From the NCBI GenBank assembly GCA_002361735.1, contig DETS01000040.1:1085-27586 (forward strand): a stretch of DNA of 26,502 nt, read 5' to 3'. A program made the translations under genes and the position numbers. The stretch comes from Lachnospiraceae bacterium UBA3282 (lineage in GTDB: Bacteria > Bacillota > Clostridia > Lachnospirales > Lachnospiraceae). Positions within the stretch are counted from its first letter, which is position 1, and the number at the start of each line of letters is the position of its first letter. Below are positions 15,248 through 22,566 of this stretch, in pieces. The notes below the pieces were generated by a model. The model was not told where the DNA came from. It made no database searches and was given only the letters and a program-made list of their open reading frames with translations.

Positions 15248-15505
15248 ATGGAGAAGATTACATTTACCCCGCAGGACGGCGCTCCGGTCGATTTTTACGT
15301 GTTGGAGCAGACGAGGATAGGCGGTTCGGACTATCTTTTGGTGACCGATTCCGATGAAGGCGACGGGGAGGCGCTGATTTTGCGCGATGTCTCCAAGACA
15401 GAGGAGAAAGAAGCGGTATACGAGATCGTGGATGATGATGAAACTTTAAATGCAGTGGCGGCTGTATTTGAAAACATAATGGACGATGTGGACATTGTGA
15501 AGTGA
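15248..15505 (+). CDS. DUF1292 protein (YrzB-like)
   Basis: An 85-residue, strongly acidic protein of the DUF1292 family, whose members lie beside ruvX in many Firmicutes. The F-x-V-L-E-Q-T-x-I-G-G-x-x-Y-L-L-V-T-D pattern and the acidic C-terminus with D-D-E-T-L-N-A-V match. The start follows the ruvX stop with no gap and its GGAG lies inside ruvX, so translation is probably coupled. Function is unknown. Confidence 0.88.
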   Translation: MEKITFTPQDGAPVDFYVLEQTRIGGSDYLLVTDSDEGDGEALILRDVSKTEEKEAVYEIVDDDETLNAVAAVFENIMDDVDIVK

Positions 15506-15552
15506 ACGTAGGAAATCAGAAAAACGGAAATGAGAAATGGAGGTAATTTTTT

Positions 15553-17232
15553 TTGAAAAAAAGTGAACAGGAAAGGTCAGCGGCGAAGCTGAAGGCTATC
15601 CCTCTGGGTGGTTTGGAGCAGGTAGGGCTCAATATCACCGCCTTTGAGTATGAGGATAGCATTGTTGTGGTGGACTGCGGACTGTCATTCCCGGAGGACG
15701 AGATGCTGGGCATCGATCTGGTGATACCCGATATCACGTACTTGCGGGAAAATATCAGTAAAGTAAAGGGGTTTGTGATCACCCACGGACATGAAGATCA
15801 CATCGGGGCGCTGCCCTACGTACTTAAGGAAATCAATATTCCTATCTATGCGACTAAGCTGACGATGGGCATTATCGAAAATAAACTGGAAGAACACGGA
15901 CTGATGAAGACCACCAAGAGAAAGGTCGTCAAGTTTGGACAGTCCATTAACCTGGGGCAGTTTCGGATCGAATTTATCAAGACGAATCACAGCATTGTAG
16001 ACGCTGCGGCGCTGGCAATCTACTCTCCGGCAGGTGTGATCGTGCATACGGGAGACTTTAAGGTAGACTACACACCGGTGTTTGGCGATGCCATTGATTT
16101 GCAGCGCTTTGCGGAGATCGGCAAAAAGGGTGTTCTCGCGCTGATGTGCGACTCTACGAATGCGGAGCGACCGGGATTTACCCCTTCGGAAAAGACGGTG
16201 GGACATACGCTGGATTCCCTCTTTTTGGAGCACAAGGATACCAGAATATTGATTGCAACGTTTGCATCCAATGTTGACAGGGTGCGGCAGATCATCAATA
16301 CCGCCGAAAAATTTGACAGGAAAGTGGTGGTGGAAGGCCGCAGTATGGTCAACATCATTGACACCGCCTCTAAGCTCGGTTATCTGCAGATTGCCGACAG
16401 AACGTTGATCGACATGGAAGAACTGAAAAACTTTCCGCCTGAAAAGACGGTCATCATCACCACCGGCAGTCAGGGCGAGAGCATGGCGGCGTTAAGCCGT
16501 ATGGCGAGCGATAACCATAAAAAGATTTCCATTATGCCGGGAGATACGGTGATCTTTTCCTCGCATCCCATACCGGGCAACGAGAAGGCGGTCACCAATG
16601 TGATCAATGAATTGCAGATGAAGGGCGCGGACGTGATCTTTCAGGATGTGCACGTTTCCGGTCATGCCTGCCAAGAGGAGATCAAGCTGATCTATTCTCT
16701 GGTACGCCCGAAGTATGCAGTGCCCGTCCACGGCGAGTATAAGCACAGAAAGGCGCAGGCAAAGATTGCGGCGGGGCTGGGCATTCCAAAGGAAAATATC
16801 TTTATGCTGCAGTCCGGCGATGTGTTGGAGATGGATGAGAAAAAGGCGGCCGTTACGGGAAAAGTACCCGTGGGAGCGATTCTCGTGGACGGTCTCGGCG
16901 TGGGCGACGTGGGGAATGTGGTACTGCGCGACAGACAGCATTTGGCGGAGGACGGCATCGTGATCGTGGTACTGGCTTTAGAATCCGGAAGCGATCAGTT
17001 GGTGTCGGGTCCTGACATTGTGACCAGAGGTTTCGTCTACGTGAGAGAGTCGGACGAGCTTTTGGACGAGGCGAGAGGCGTGGTGGAAGATGCCGTACAG
17101 AACTGCCTGGATAAGAGCAGAAAGGCGGACTGGGGAAAATTAAAGGGAATCATCAAGGACACCCTGAGCGAGTTCGTTTGGAAGCGTACTAAGAGAAGAC
17201 CTATGATACTGCCCATTATTATGGAAGTCTAA
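15553..17232 (+). CDS. rnjA: Ribonuclease J
   Basis: A 559-residue metallo-beta-lactamase/beta-CASP nuclease with 5'-exonuclease and endonuclease activity, central to mRNA turnover and rRNA maturation in Firmicutes. Visible: the H-G-H-E-D-H-I-G zinc motif (78-85), H-T-G-D-F-K-V-D, C-D-S-T-N-A with neighbouring loop, the beta-CASP segment with T-G-S-Q-G-E, V-H-V-S-G-H-A, and P-V-H-G-E-Y-x-H-R. The start is a TTG at 15553, about 10 bases after GGAGGT; no ATG nearby fits. Whether this is the RnjA or RnjB type cannot be settled; RnjA is used because it seems the main copy. It interrupts the Bacillus-type ruvX-yrzB-mltG order. Confidence 0.94.
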   Translation: MKKSEQERSAAKLKAIPLGGLEQVGLNITAFEYEDSIVVVDCGLSFPEDEMLGIDLVIPDITYLRENISKVKGFVITHGHEDHIGALPYVLKEINIPIYATKLTMGIIENKLEEHGLMKTTKRKVVKFGQSINLGQFRIEFIKTNHSIVDAAALAIYSPAGVIVHTGDFKVDYTPVFGDAIDLQRFAEIGKKGVLALMCDSTNAERPGFTPSEKTVGHTLDSLFLEHKDTRILIATFASNVDRVRQIINTAEKFDRKVVVEGRSMVNIIDTASKLGYLQIADRTLIDMEELKNFPPEKTVIITTGSQGESMAALSRMASDNHKKISIMPGDTVIFSSHPIPGNEKAVTNVINELQMKGADVIFQDVHVSGHACQEEIKLIYSLVRPKYAVPVHGEYKHRKAQAKIAAGLGIPKENIFMLQSGDVLEMDEKKAAVTGKVPVGAILVDGLGVGDVGNVVLRDRQHLAEDGIVIVVLALESGSDQLVSGPDIVTRGFVYVRESDELLDEARGVVEDAVQNCLDKSRKADWGKLKGIIKDTLSEFVWKRTKRRPMILPIIMEV

Positions 17233-17282
17233 CAGTTCAGCCATACATTCAACTGTTATGGATAGAGAAAGGATAAAGCACC

Positions 17283-17615
17283 ATGTCAGACAAAGAGATC
17301 ATCGAAGCTGCCCGTCAATTTGCGGAAAAGATTATGGCTTCCGATACTTATAAAGAATATCTTTTTCAGCGGGAAAAGATCAAGAAGCAGCCGGACCTTT
17401 ACGAGAAAGTAAACGAGTTCAGACAGCGCAATTTCGATCTTCAGAACGAGACGGATGAGGAGGATCTCTTTGACCGTGTGGAAGCCTTTGAGAAAGAATA
17501 TGAGAAGTTTCGGGAAAATCCCTTTGTGGATGATTTTTTGCGGGCGGAGCTGGCGTTTTGCCGCATGATGCAGGAAGTGTATGTGCTGCTCGCGGAGGAT
17601 ATAGATTTTGAGTGA
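17283..17615 (+). CDS. YlbF/YmcA-family protein
   Basis: A 110-residue, all-helical, charged protein of the YlbF/YmcA family. The central F-R-x-x-N-F-D-L-Q-N and E-x-E-x-E-x-F-x-x-N-P-x-V-x-x-F-L-x-A-E pattern is characteristic. In Bacillus, YlbF, YmcA and YaaT form a complex that steers RNase Y activity and affects competence, biofilm and sporulation. Here it sits 50 bp after RNase J, which fits a role in RNA turnover, by inference. AAAGGAT precedes the ATG. The TGA stop is the first codon of the tandem hairpin units that follow. Confidence 0.85.
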   Translation: MSDKEIIEAARQFAEKIMASDTYKEYLFQREKIKKQPDLYEKVNEFRQRNFDLQNETDEEDLFDRVEAFEKEYEKFRENPFVDDFLRAELAFCRMMQEVYVLLAEDIDFE

Positions 17616-17702
17616 TCAAGCAAAGCTTGATCGCGAGGATCACTTCGTGACCTCGGGTGATCGAGCAAAGCTTGATTGCAAGGATCGCTTCGCGACCTCG
17701 GA
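17613..17702. repeat. Two 45-bp tandem hairpin units
   Basis: Units 17613-17657 and 17658-17702 differ at six positions. Each holds a hairpin with an AAA loop (arms ATCAAGC and GCTTGAT in unit 1) and a second hairpin with a TTC loop (CGAGG-A-TCAC with GTGA-CCTCG). In unit 2 the TCAC/GTGA pair becomes TCGC/GCGA, so pairing is kept. They fill the gap between the YlbF-family and MltG-like genes. Layout resembles the double-hairpin repeats at 14335 and 25141, with different sequence. Confidence 0.85.
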
Positions 17703-17714
17703 TAGGAGTATCAA

Positions 17715-18113
17715 ATGACGGTAAAGGGTATCATCGGCTCCACGGTGGAGCTGGTCATCAAAATAGCGGTGTTGGTATTTTTTATATCATACCTTATCAA
17801 AGCATCGGCGGCGGCTTACGATTACGGCTACCGTATCTTTACGGAAGCGCCGGTTGCTTTAGGCGAGGGCAGGATCATCAGCGTGAGTGTCGAGGATCCG
17901 GTTTCCGTCAGGGCGGTAGGAGAGATGCTGGAAGAGCGCGGTCTCATCCGCGATGCCAAGCTTTTTATGATCCAGGAGCTTCTCTCCGAAAGTCATGGCA
18001 AGATCCGGCCCGGCATCTATGATCTGAGCACGGCGATGACGGCGGAGGAGATGATGGCAGTGATGGCGGCGGACGCTCCGGATGAGGAGGAGACGCAGGA
18101 GGATGGCAAGTGA
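17715..18113 (+). CDS. Short MltG-like protein lacking the catalytic domain
   Basis: A 132-residue protein with one N-terminal transmembrane helix (about 9-33) and then a LysM-like region: I-S-V-S-V, V-G-E-M-L-E-E-R-G-L-I-R-D-A-K-L-F and I-R-P-G-I-Y-D-L-S-T-A-M-T-A-E-E-M-M. These match the N-terminal part of the endolytic murein transglycosylase MltG (YceG), including its place before yrrM/trmR in Bacillus. The large catalytic domain with the essential glutamate is absent; the protein ends in an acidic tail overlapping the trmR start. It is not a simple frameshift, since trmR follows at once. It may bind glycan or act as a regulator. TAGGAGT precedes the ATG. Confidence 0.72.
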   Translation: MTVKGIIGSTVELVIKIAVLVFFISYLIKASAAAYDYGYRIFTEAPVALGEGRIISVSVEDPVSVRAVGEMLEERGLIRDAKLFMIQELLSESHGKIRPGIYDLSTAMTAEEMMAVMAADAPDEEETQEDGK

Positions 18114-18763
18114 TCGACGCAGAACGTCTGGATGTCTTTCTGACCTCCTTTGACAGGGGGAATACCCCCTTCTTAGATCAACTGGAACAGGAAGCTTTAC
18201 AGGGGGGCGAGCCGATCATACGCACACAGACACAGGCACTCCTGAGGTTTTTACTGGCGCTGCACCGCCCCATGTCCATTCTGGAGGTGGGCTGCGCCGT
18301 TGGTTTTTCTGCTCTGCTGATGAGTGAGTATGCCCCCGAGGGCTGCTGTATCACCACGATAGAAAAGGTGGAGAGGCGGATCGCGGCGGCAAAAGAAAAT
18401 TTCAGACGGGCGGGCAGGGAGGATGCGATCACCCTTTTGGAAGGAGATGCGGCGGAGATTTTAAGGACGCTTACAGGCGCCTATGACATGATCTTTATGG
18501 ATGCAGCCAAGGGGCAGTATCCGAACTTTCTGCCTGATGTTCTGCGTCTGCTTGCGCCGGGCGGGCTTCTGGTTTCTGACAATATCCTGCAGGAAGGCGA
18601 TATTTTGGAATCAAGGTTTGCCGTGGAGCGCAGGGATCGTACGATTCACGGCAGAATGCGGGAGTATCTTTTCGAACTGACACATCATGAGGGGCTGACC
18701 ACGGCGATTCTGCCTGTGGGCGATGGGGTCACTGTATCCGTAAAAAATAGGAGAGCGGAATGA
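18110..18763 (+). CDS. trmR: tRNA 5-hydroxyuridine methyltransferase TrmR (O-methyltransferase family)
   Basis: A 217-residue class I methyltransferase of the COMT-like family. Visible: L-E-V-G-C-A-V-G-F-S-A-L-L (SAM motif I), T-I-E-K-V acidic loop, F-M-D-A-A-K-G-Q-Y (metal-binding Asp) and S-D-N-I-L-Q-E-G. In Bacillus the family member YrrM (TrmR) methylates ho5U34 to mo5U34 in tRNA, with the hydroxyl supplied by U32-family TrhP proteins. The next gene here is such a U32 protein. The start is a GTG overlapping the previous stop; the stop overlaps the next start (ATGA), so all three are translationally linked. The exact substrate is inferred from context. Confidence 0.88.
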   Translation: MIDAERLDVFLTSFDRGNTPFLDQLEQEALQGGEPIIRTQTQALLRFLLALHRPMSILEVGCAVGFSALLMSEYAPEGCCITTIEKVERRIAAAKENFRRAGREDAITLLEGDAAEILRTLTGAYDMIFMDAAKGQYPNFLPDVLRLLAPGGLLVSDNILQEGDILESRFAVERRDRTIHGRMREYLFELTHHEGLTTAILPVGDGVTVSVKNRRAE

Positions 18764-20043
18764 AGAAACCGGAGTTACTTGTGCCGGCCTCCGGTCTGGA
18801 GGTATTAAAAACGGGTGTTATTTTTGGGGCGGACGCGGTTTATATCGGCGGGGAAGTCTACGGTCTGCGGGCTAAGGCAAAGAATTTTTCCATGGAAGAG
18901 ATGGCGGAGGGCATCGCCTTTGCGCATGTAAGAGGCGTGAAAGTGTATGTGACCGCCAATATTTTAGCGCACAATGAAGATCTGCAAGGGGCGAGGGCAT
19001 ACTTTCGGGAGCTGAAAGACTTAAAGCCGGACGCCCTGATCATAGCGGATCCGGGAATGTTTACGCTGGCGCGGGAAATCTGCCCGGAAATCGATGTCCA
19101 CATCTCAACTCAGGCAAATAATACGAATTATCTGACCTACCGTTTCTGGTATGAGCAGGGGGCGAAGCGCGTCGTTTCGGCAAGAGAGCTTTCCCTGCGG
19201 GAGATCAGGGAGATCCGCGAGCACATTCCCAAAGATATGGAGATCGAGAGCTTTGTGCACGGCGCCATGTGCATTTCTTATTCGGGGCGCTGTCTTTTGA
19301 GCAGTTATTTTACCGGACGGAGCGCGAATCGCGGTGCCTGCACCCACCCCTGCCGTTGGAAATACGCGCTGGTGGAGGAGACCAGACCCGGGGAGTATCT
19401 GCCTGTCTTTGAGAATGACAGGGGCACATTTCTTTTTAATTCCAAGGATCTGAATATGATAGAGTACATTCCCGAGCTGGTGGAGGCGGGAATCGACAGT
19501 TTTAAGATAGAGGGCAGAATGAAGACCGCTCTTTACGTGGCGACCGTGGCGCGTACCTACAGGCGGGCGATCGACGATTATTTTACTTCCGAGGAGAAAT
19601 ACCGCGCCAATATGGATTGGTATCGGGCGGAGATCGGCAAGTGTACTTATCGCAAGTTTACCACAGGCTTTTACTTTGGCAAGGCGGACGAAACCACTCA
19701 GATCTACGATGAGAGCACCTATGTGAGCGAGGCGGTCTATCTGGGGACAGTGAGCGAGGTGACGGCGGCGGGAAAGCCCCGGCTGGCGGACGATGCGGCG
19801 GCGAAAGAGATGCAGGACGCGCAGGCAGTCTGCCGTGCGCGCATCGAGCAGCGCAATAAATTCTGTGTGGGGGACGAGATCGAGATCATGAAGCCGGGCG
19901 GAGAAAATGTTCCCGTCAAGGTGCTTGCCATGTATGACGAGGAGGGAAACGCCGTGGAATCCTGTCCGCATCCCAAGCAGGTCATTGAGGTGGCGCTGTC
20001 TGCGGAGGCGGAGGCAGGGGATATTTTGAGAAAAGAGAAATAA
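18760..20043 (+). CDS. trhP: U32-family protein, likely tRNA U34 hydroxylation protein TrhP
   Basis: A 427-residue U32-family protein with the diagnostic E-S-F-V-H-G-A-M-C-I-S-Y-S-G-R-C-L-L-S, then R-S-A-N-R-G-A-C and H-P-C-R, giving four cysteines that likely bind an Fe-S cluster. Once annotated as peptidases, these proteins (TrhP/YrrN/YrrO) take part in prephenate-dependent hydroxylation of U34 in tRNA. Bacillus has two adjacent paralogues (yrrN, yrrO); here there is one. Its ATG overlaps the trmR stop, so hydroxylation and methylation enzymes are made together. Last gene of the ireB operon. Confidence 0.88.
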   Translation: MKKPELLVPASGLEVLKTGVIFGADAVYIGGEVYGLRAKAKNFSMEEMAEGIAFAHVRGVKVYVTANILAHNEDLQGARAYFRELKDLKPDALIIADPGMFTLAREICPEIDVHISTQANNTNYLTYRFWYEQGAKRVVSARELSLREIREIREHIPKDMEIESFVHGAMCISYSGRCLLSSYFTGRSANRGACTHPCRWKYALVEETRPGEYLPVFENDRGTFLFNSKDLNMIEYIPELVEAGIDSFKIEGRMKTALYVATVARTYRRAIDDYFTSEEKYRANMDWYRAEIGKCTYRKFTTGFYFGKADETTQIYDESTYVSEAVYLGTVSEVTAAGKPRLADDAAAKEMQDAQAVCRARIEQRNKFCVGDEIEIMKPGGENVPVKVLAMYDEEGNAVESCPHPKQVIEVALSAEAEAGDILRKEK

Positions 20044-20077
20044 TTTTTATAATTTTTATAAAAAAGAAAATTTGTGC

Positions 20078-20106
20078 TTGCATTTTCTATAAAAGTAGAG
20101 TATCTT
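20078..20106 (+). promoter_or_regulatory. Predicted glnN promoter
   Basis: TTGCAT (20078-20083), 17-base spacer, TATCTT (20101-20106), in the AT-rich gap after trhP. Transcription from here must cross the leader terminator at 20143-20182. Confidence 0.6.
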
Positions 20107-20134
20107 AGATACAGAAATTGTATACAGGTATTCA

Positions 20135-20182
20135 GAACGATGGCGTTCCAAAAAAGAGAGTTTTTTTGGAGCGCATTTTTTT
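20135..20182 (+). promoter_or_regulatory. Leader terminator/antiterminator before glnN
   Basis: A 13-bp stem (20143-20155 with 20162-20174, one U-G pair), followed by a seven-T run (20176-20182), is a strong intrinsic terminator 33 bases before the glnN ATG. An alternative hairpin, GAACG-ATGG-CGTTC (20135-20148), uses the same bases as the left arm, so the two exclude each other. This is the form of an attenuator. No known riboswitch class was recognised. Confidence 0.7.
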
Positions 20183-20214
20183 GAAACCGGATGAGAGAAG
20201 GAGCAGAGGAGATT

Positions 20215-22326
20215 ATGAGCGAAGTATTTAACGTGGAAGAAATTTTTGCAAAGAACGTGTTCACCCTGGGCAAGATGCAGGAACGCTTGACCAGAAGCGC
20301 CTACAAAGAGGTGGTAAAGGTGATGAACGAGGGCGGTGAGCTCTCCATGAGCACTGCGAATATCGTGGCGAAAGCGATGAAGGATTGGGCGGTGGAGAAC
20401 GGCGCGACTCACTATACGCACTGGTTCCAGCCGCTTACCGGCATCACGGCGGAAAAGCATGACGCTTTTGTGTCCCATCCCGATGATCTGGGCAAGATGC
20501 TGACTGAGTTTTCGGGCAAGGAGCTGATCAAGGGTGAACCGGACGCGTCCTCCTTTCCTTCGGGCGGCTTGCGGGCGACCTTTGAGGCGAGAGGATATAC
20601 GGCATGGGATATCACATCCCCCGCTTTCTTAAAGGAGTCCGGCTGCGGTACGATCCTCTGTATCCCTACCGCGTTTTGTTCCTACACGGGCGAGGCACTG
20701 GATAAGAAGACACCCCTTCTGCGTTCCATGGAGGCGTTGAGCGAACAGGCGCTGCGTATCGTGCGGCTCTTCGGCAACAACGAGGCAACCAAGGTGACGG
20801 CTTCCGTTGGTCCCGAGCAGGAATACTTCCTTGTGGATAAGGATCTGTTTATGAAAAGAACCGACCTGATGTTTGCGGGTCGTACCCTCTTTGGCGCACC
20901 GGCACCCAAGGGGCAGGAGATGGAGGATCACTACTTCGGCGTGATCAGAGAGCGCGTAGGCGCTTACATGAAGGACTTAAACGAGGAGTTGTGGAAACTC
21001 GGCGTGACGGCAAAGACCCAGCATAACGAGGTGGCGCCTGCCCAGCATGAACTGGCGCCCATCTATGAGACGGCAAATATCGCGGTAGACCATAACCAGA
21101 TCGTCATGGAGACCATGAAACGGGTGGCGGTAAAACATAACATGCGTTGTTTATTGCATGAAAAGCCTTATGCGGGCGTGAACGGCTCCGGTAAGCACGA
21201 TAACTGGTCGATCACCACCGACAATGGCGTGAACCTTTTGGATCCCGGCGATACGCCGAATGAGAATGTACAATTTTTGCTGGTGCTTGCCTGCATCATG
21301 AAGGCGGTGGACACCCATGCCGATCTGCTCAGGCAGTCTGCTTCCGATGTCGGCAACGACCACAGACTCGGTGCGAACGAGGCGCCTCCGGCGATCATTT
21401 CCATCTTCCTTGGCGAGCAGCTTGAGGATGTGGTGAATCAGCTGATCGAGACCGGTACGGCAACCTCTGTTAAGGAAGGCGGGCTTTTGCTGACGGGCGT
21501 TTCCACCCTGCCCGATTTCCAGAAGGATGCGACGGATCGAAACAGGACTTCACCGTTTGCCTTCACGGGCAACAAATTTGAGTTCCGTATGGTCGGCAGT
21601 GCAGACTCCATCGCCAGCCCGAACACGACCTTGAACGCTATCGTTGCGGAAGCGTTCTGCGAAGCAGCGGACAGACTCGAGCAGGCGCAGAATAAGGAGG
21701 TCGCGATCCATGACCTCATCAAGGAATATATGACCAAGCACCAGAGGATCATCTTCAACGGCAACGGTTACTCCGATGAGTGGGTAGAGGAAGCTGCAAG
21801 GAGAGGGCTGCCCAACATTAAGTCCATGATCGAGGCGGCGGGCACCATCACCACCGATAAGGCAGTGAAGCTCTTTGAGAAGTTCGGCATCTTTACCAAA
21901 GTGGAGCTGGAGTCCAGAGAGGAGATCATCTACGAGACTTACGCGAAATCCATCAATATCGAGGCGCTGACCATGATCGACATGGCGGGCAAGCAGATCA
22001 TTCCCGCTGTCATCCGTTACACGAAGGAGCTTGCGGATACCGTAAACGCTGTAAAGACAGCGGGAGCGGACGCAACAATGCAGGATGCCCTTCTGACGGA
22101 GGTGGGCGAGAAGCTGACCGCGATGCAGACTGCGCTTGATAAGCTGAAAGTGGCGGAGAAAGAGGCTTCCGCGATCGAGGATGCGAAAAAACAGGCGTTC
22201 TTCTACAAGGATACCGTAAAGGTCATCATGGATGAACTTAGGGCTCCCGCAGATGCGTTGGAGATGATCGTAGATAAAGAATATTGGCCGATTCCGACCT
22301 ACGGAGAGCTGATGTTTGAAATTTAA
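20215..22326 (+). CDS. glnN: Glutamine synthetase type III
   Basis: About 703 residues, the length of GS III and much longer than GS I (about 450). It makes glutamine from glutamate, ammonia and ATP, as a cytoplasmic dodecamer. Visible: the W-F-Q-P-L-T-G-I-T-A-E-K-H-D-A-F substrate region, A-S-S-F-P-S-G-G-L-R-A-T-F, S-V-G-P-E-Q-E-Y-F-L metal-binding block, the T-Q-H-N-E-V-A-P-A-Q-H-E motif, N-G-S-G-K-H-D-N-W-S and N-R-T-S-P-F-A-F-T-G-N-K-F-E-F-R. The start at 20215 is set by AGAGGAG and the typical M-S-E-x-F; the reading from 20191 has no such site. Single-gene unit with a leader terminator and a strong 3' terminator, so probably nitrogen-controlled. Confidence 0.95.
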   Translation: MSEVFNVEEIFAKNVFTLGKMQERLTRSAYKEVVKVMNEGGELSMSTANIVAKAMKDWAVENGATHYTHWFQPLTGITAEKHDAFVSHPDDLGKMLTEFSGKELIKGEPDASSFPSGGLRATFEARGYTAWDITSPAFLKESGCGTILCIPTAFCSYTGEALDKKTPLLRSMEALSEQALRIVRLFGNNEATKVTASVGPEQEYFLVDKDLFMKRTDLMFAGRTLFGAPAPKGQEMEDHYFGVIRERVGAYMKDLNEELWKLGVTAKTQHNEVAPAQHELAPIYETANIAVDHNQIVMETMKRVAVKHNMRCLLHEKPYAGVNGSGKHDNWSITTDNGVNLLDPGDTPNENVQFLLVLACIMKAVDTHADLLRQSASDVGNDHRLGANEAPPAIISIFLGEQLEDVVNQLIETGTATSVKEGGLLLTGVSTLPDFQKDATDRNRTSPFAFTGNKFEFRMVGSADSIASPNTTLNAIVAEAFCEAADRLEQAQNKEVAIHDLIKEYMTKHQRIIFNGNGYSDEWVEEAARRGLPNIKSMIEAAGTITTDKAVKLFEKFGIFTKVELESREEIIYETYAKSINIEALTMIDMAGKQIIPAVIRYTKELADTVNAVKTAGADATMQDALLTEVGEKLTAMQTALDKLKVAEKEASAIEDAKKQAFFYKDTVKVIMDELRAPADALEMIVDKEYWPIPTYGELMFEI

Positions 22327-22336
22327 TCAAAAAAAT

Positions 22337-22370
22337 AGGAAAAAGGGCTTGCCAAACTGCCCTTTTTCCT
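22337..22370 (+). terminator. Intrinsic terminator of glnN
   Basis: Perfect 12-bp stem (AGGAAAAAGGGC, 22337-22348, with GCCCTTTTTCCT, 22359-22370) and a ten-base loop, 11 bases after the stop. The -35 of the next promoter starts in its loop. Confidence 0.9.
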
Positions 22371-22377
22371 TTATAAT
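22349..22377 (+). promoter_or_regulatory. Promoter of tRNA-Gln, embedded in the glnN terminator
   Basis: TTGCCA (22349-22354) in the terminator loop, 17-base spacer, TATAAT (22372-22377), 14 bases before the tRNA's first base. Confidence 0.72.
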
Positions 22378-22390
22378 CTCTAATTGTTGA

Positions 22391-22462
22391 TGGGCTATCG
22401 CCAAACGGTAAGGCAACGGACTCTGACTCCGTCATTTCAAGGTTCGAATCCTTGTAGCCCAG
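22391..22462 (+). tRNA. tRNA-Gln (anticodon CUG)
   Basis: A 72-base cloverleaf: acceptor TGGGCTA with TAGCCCA, anticodon stem ACGGA/TCCGT with loop CTCTGAC (anticodon CTG), T arm CAAGG-TTCGAAT-CCTTG, discriminator G. CCA is not encoded. It reads the CAG codon and lies between glnN and hydE. Confidence 0.95.
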
Positions 22463-22467
22463 TAGGA

Positions 22468-22500
22468 AACCTCGATGAAAAAGATTCATCGAGGTTTTGT
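22468..22500 (+). terminator. Intrinsic terminator of tRNA-Gln
   Basis: Perfect 12-bp stem (AACCTCGATGAA, 22468-22479, with TTCATCGAGGTT, 22485-22496), five-base loop, followed by TTGTTTG. Confidence 0.88.
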
Positions 22501-22529
22501 TTGTATTTGCTGTCAAAACTGTATATAAT
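22501..22529 (+). promoter_or_regulatory. Promoter of the hydEGF operon
   Basis: TTGTAT (22501-22506), 17-base spacer, TATAAT (22524-22529), directly after the tRNA terminator and 38 bases before the hydE ATG. Confidence 0.78.
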
Positions 22530-22566
22530 GAAAGAACAGCACAATAGTGAAAAGAGATGGAGATAC

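Noticed and set aside
17613..17702. CRISPR array
   Set aside because: Only two directly abutting units with no unique spacers and no cas genes; they are tandem hairpins.
22384..22566. N-terminal extension of hydE
   Set aside because: It would translate the tRNA-Gln gene and its terminator. The ATG at 22567 has a ribosome binding site and gives a normal HydE length.
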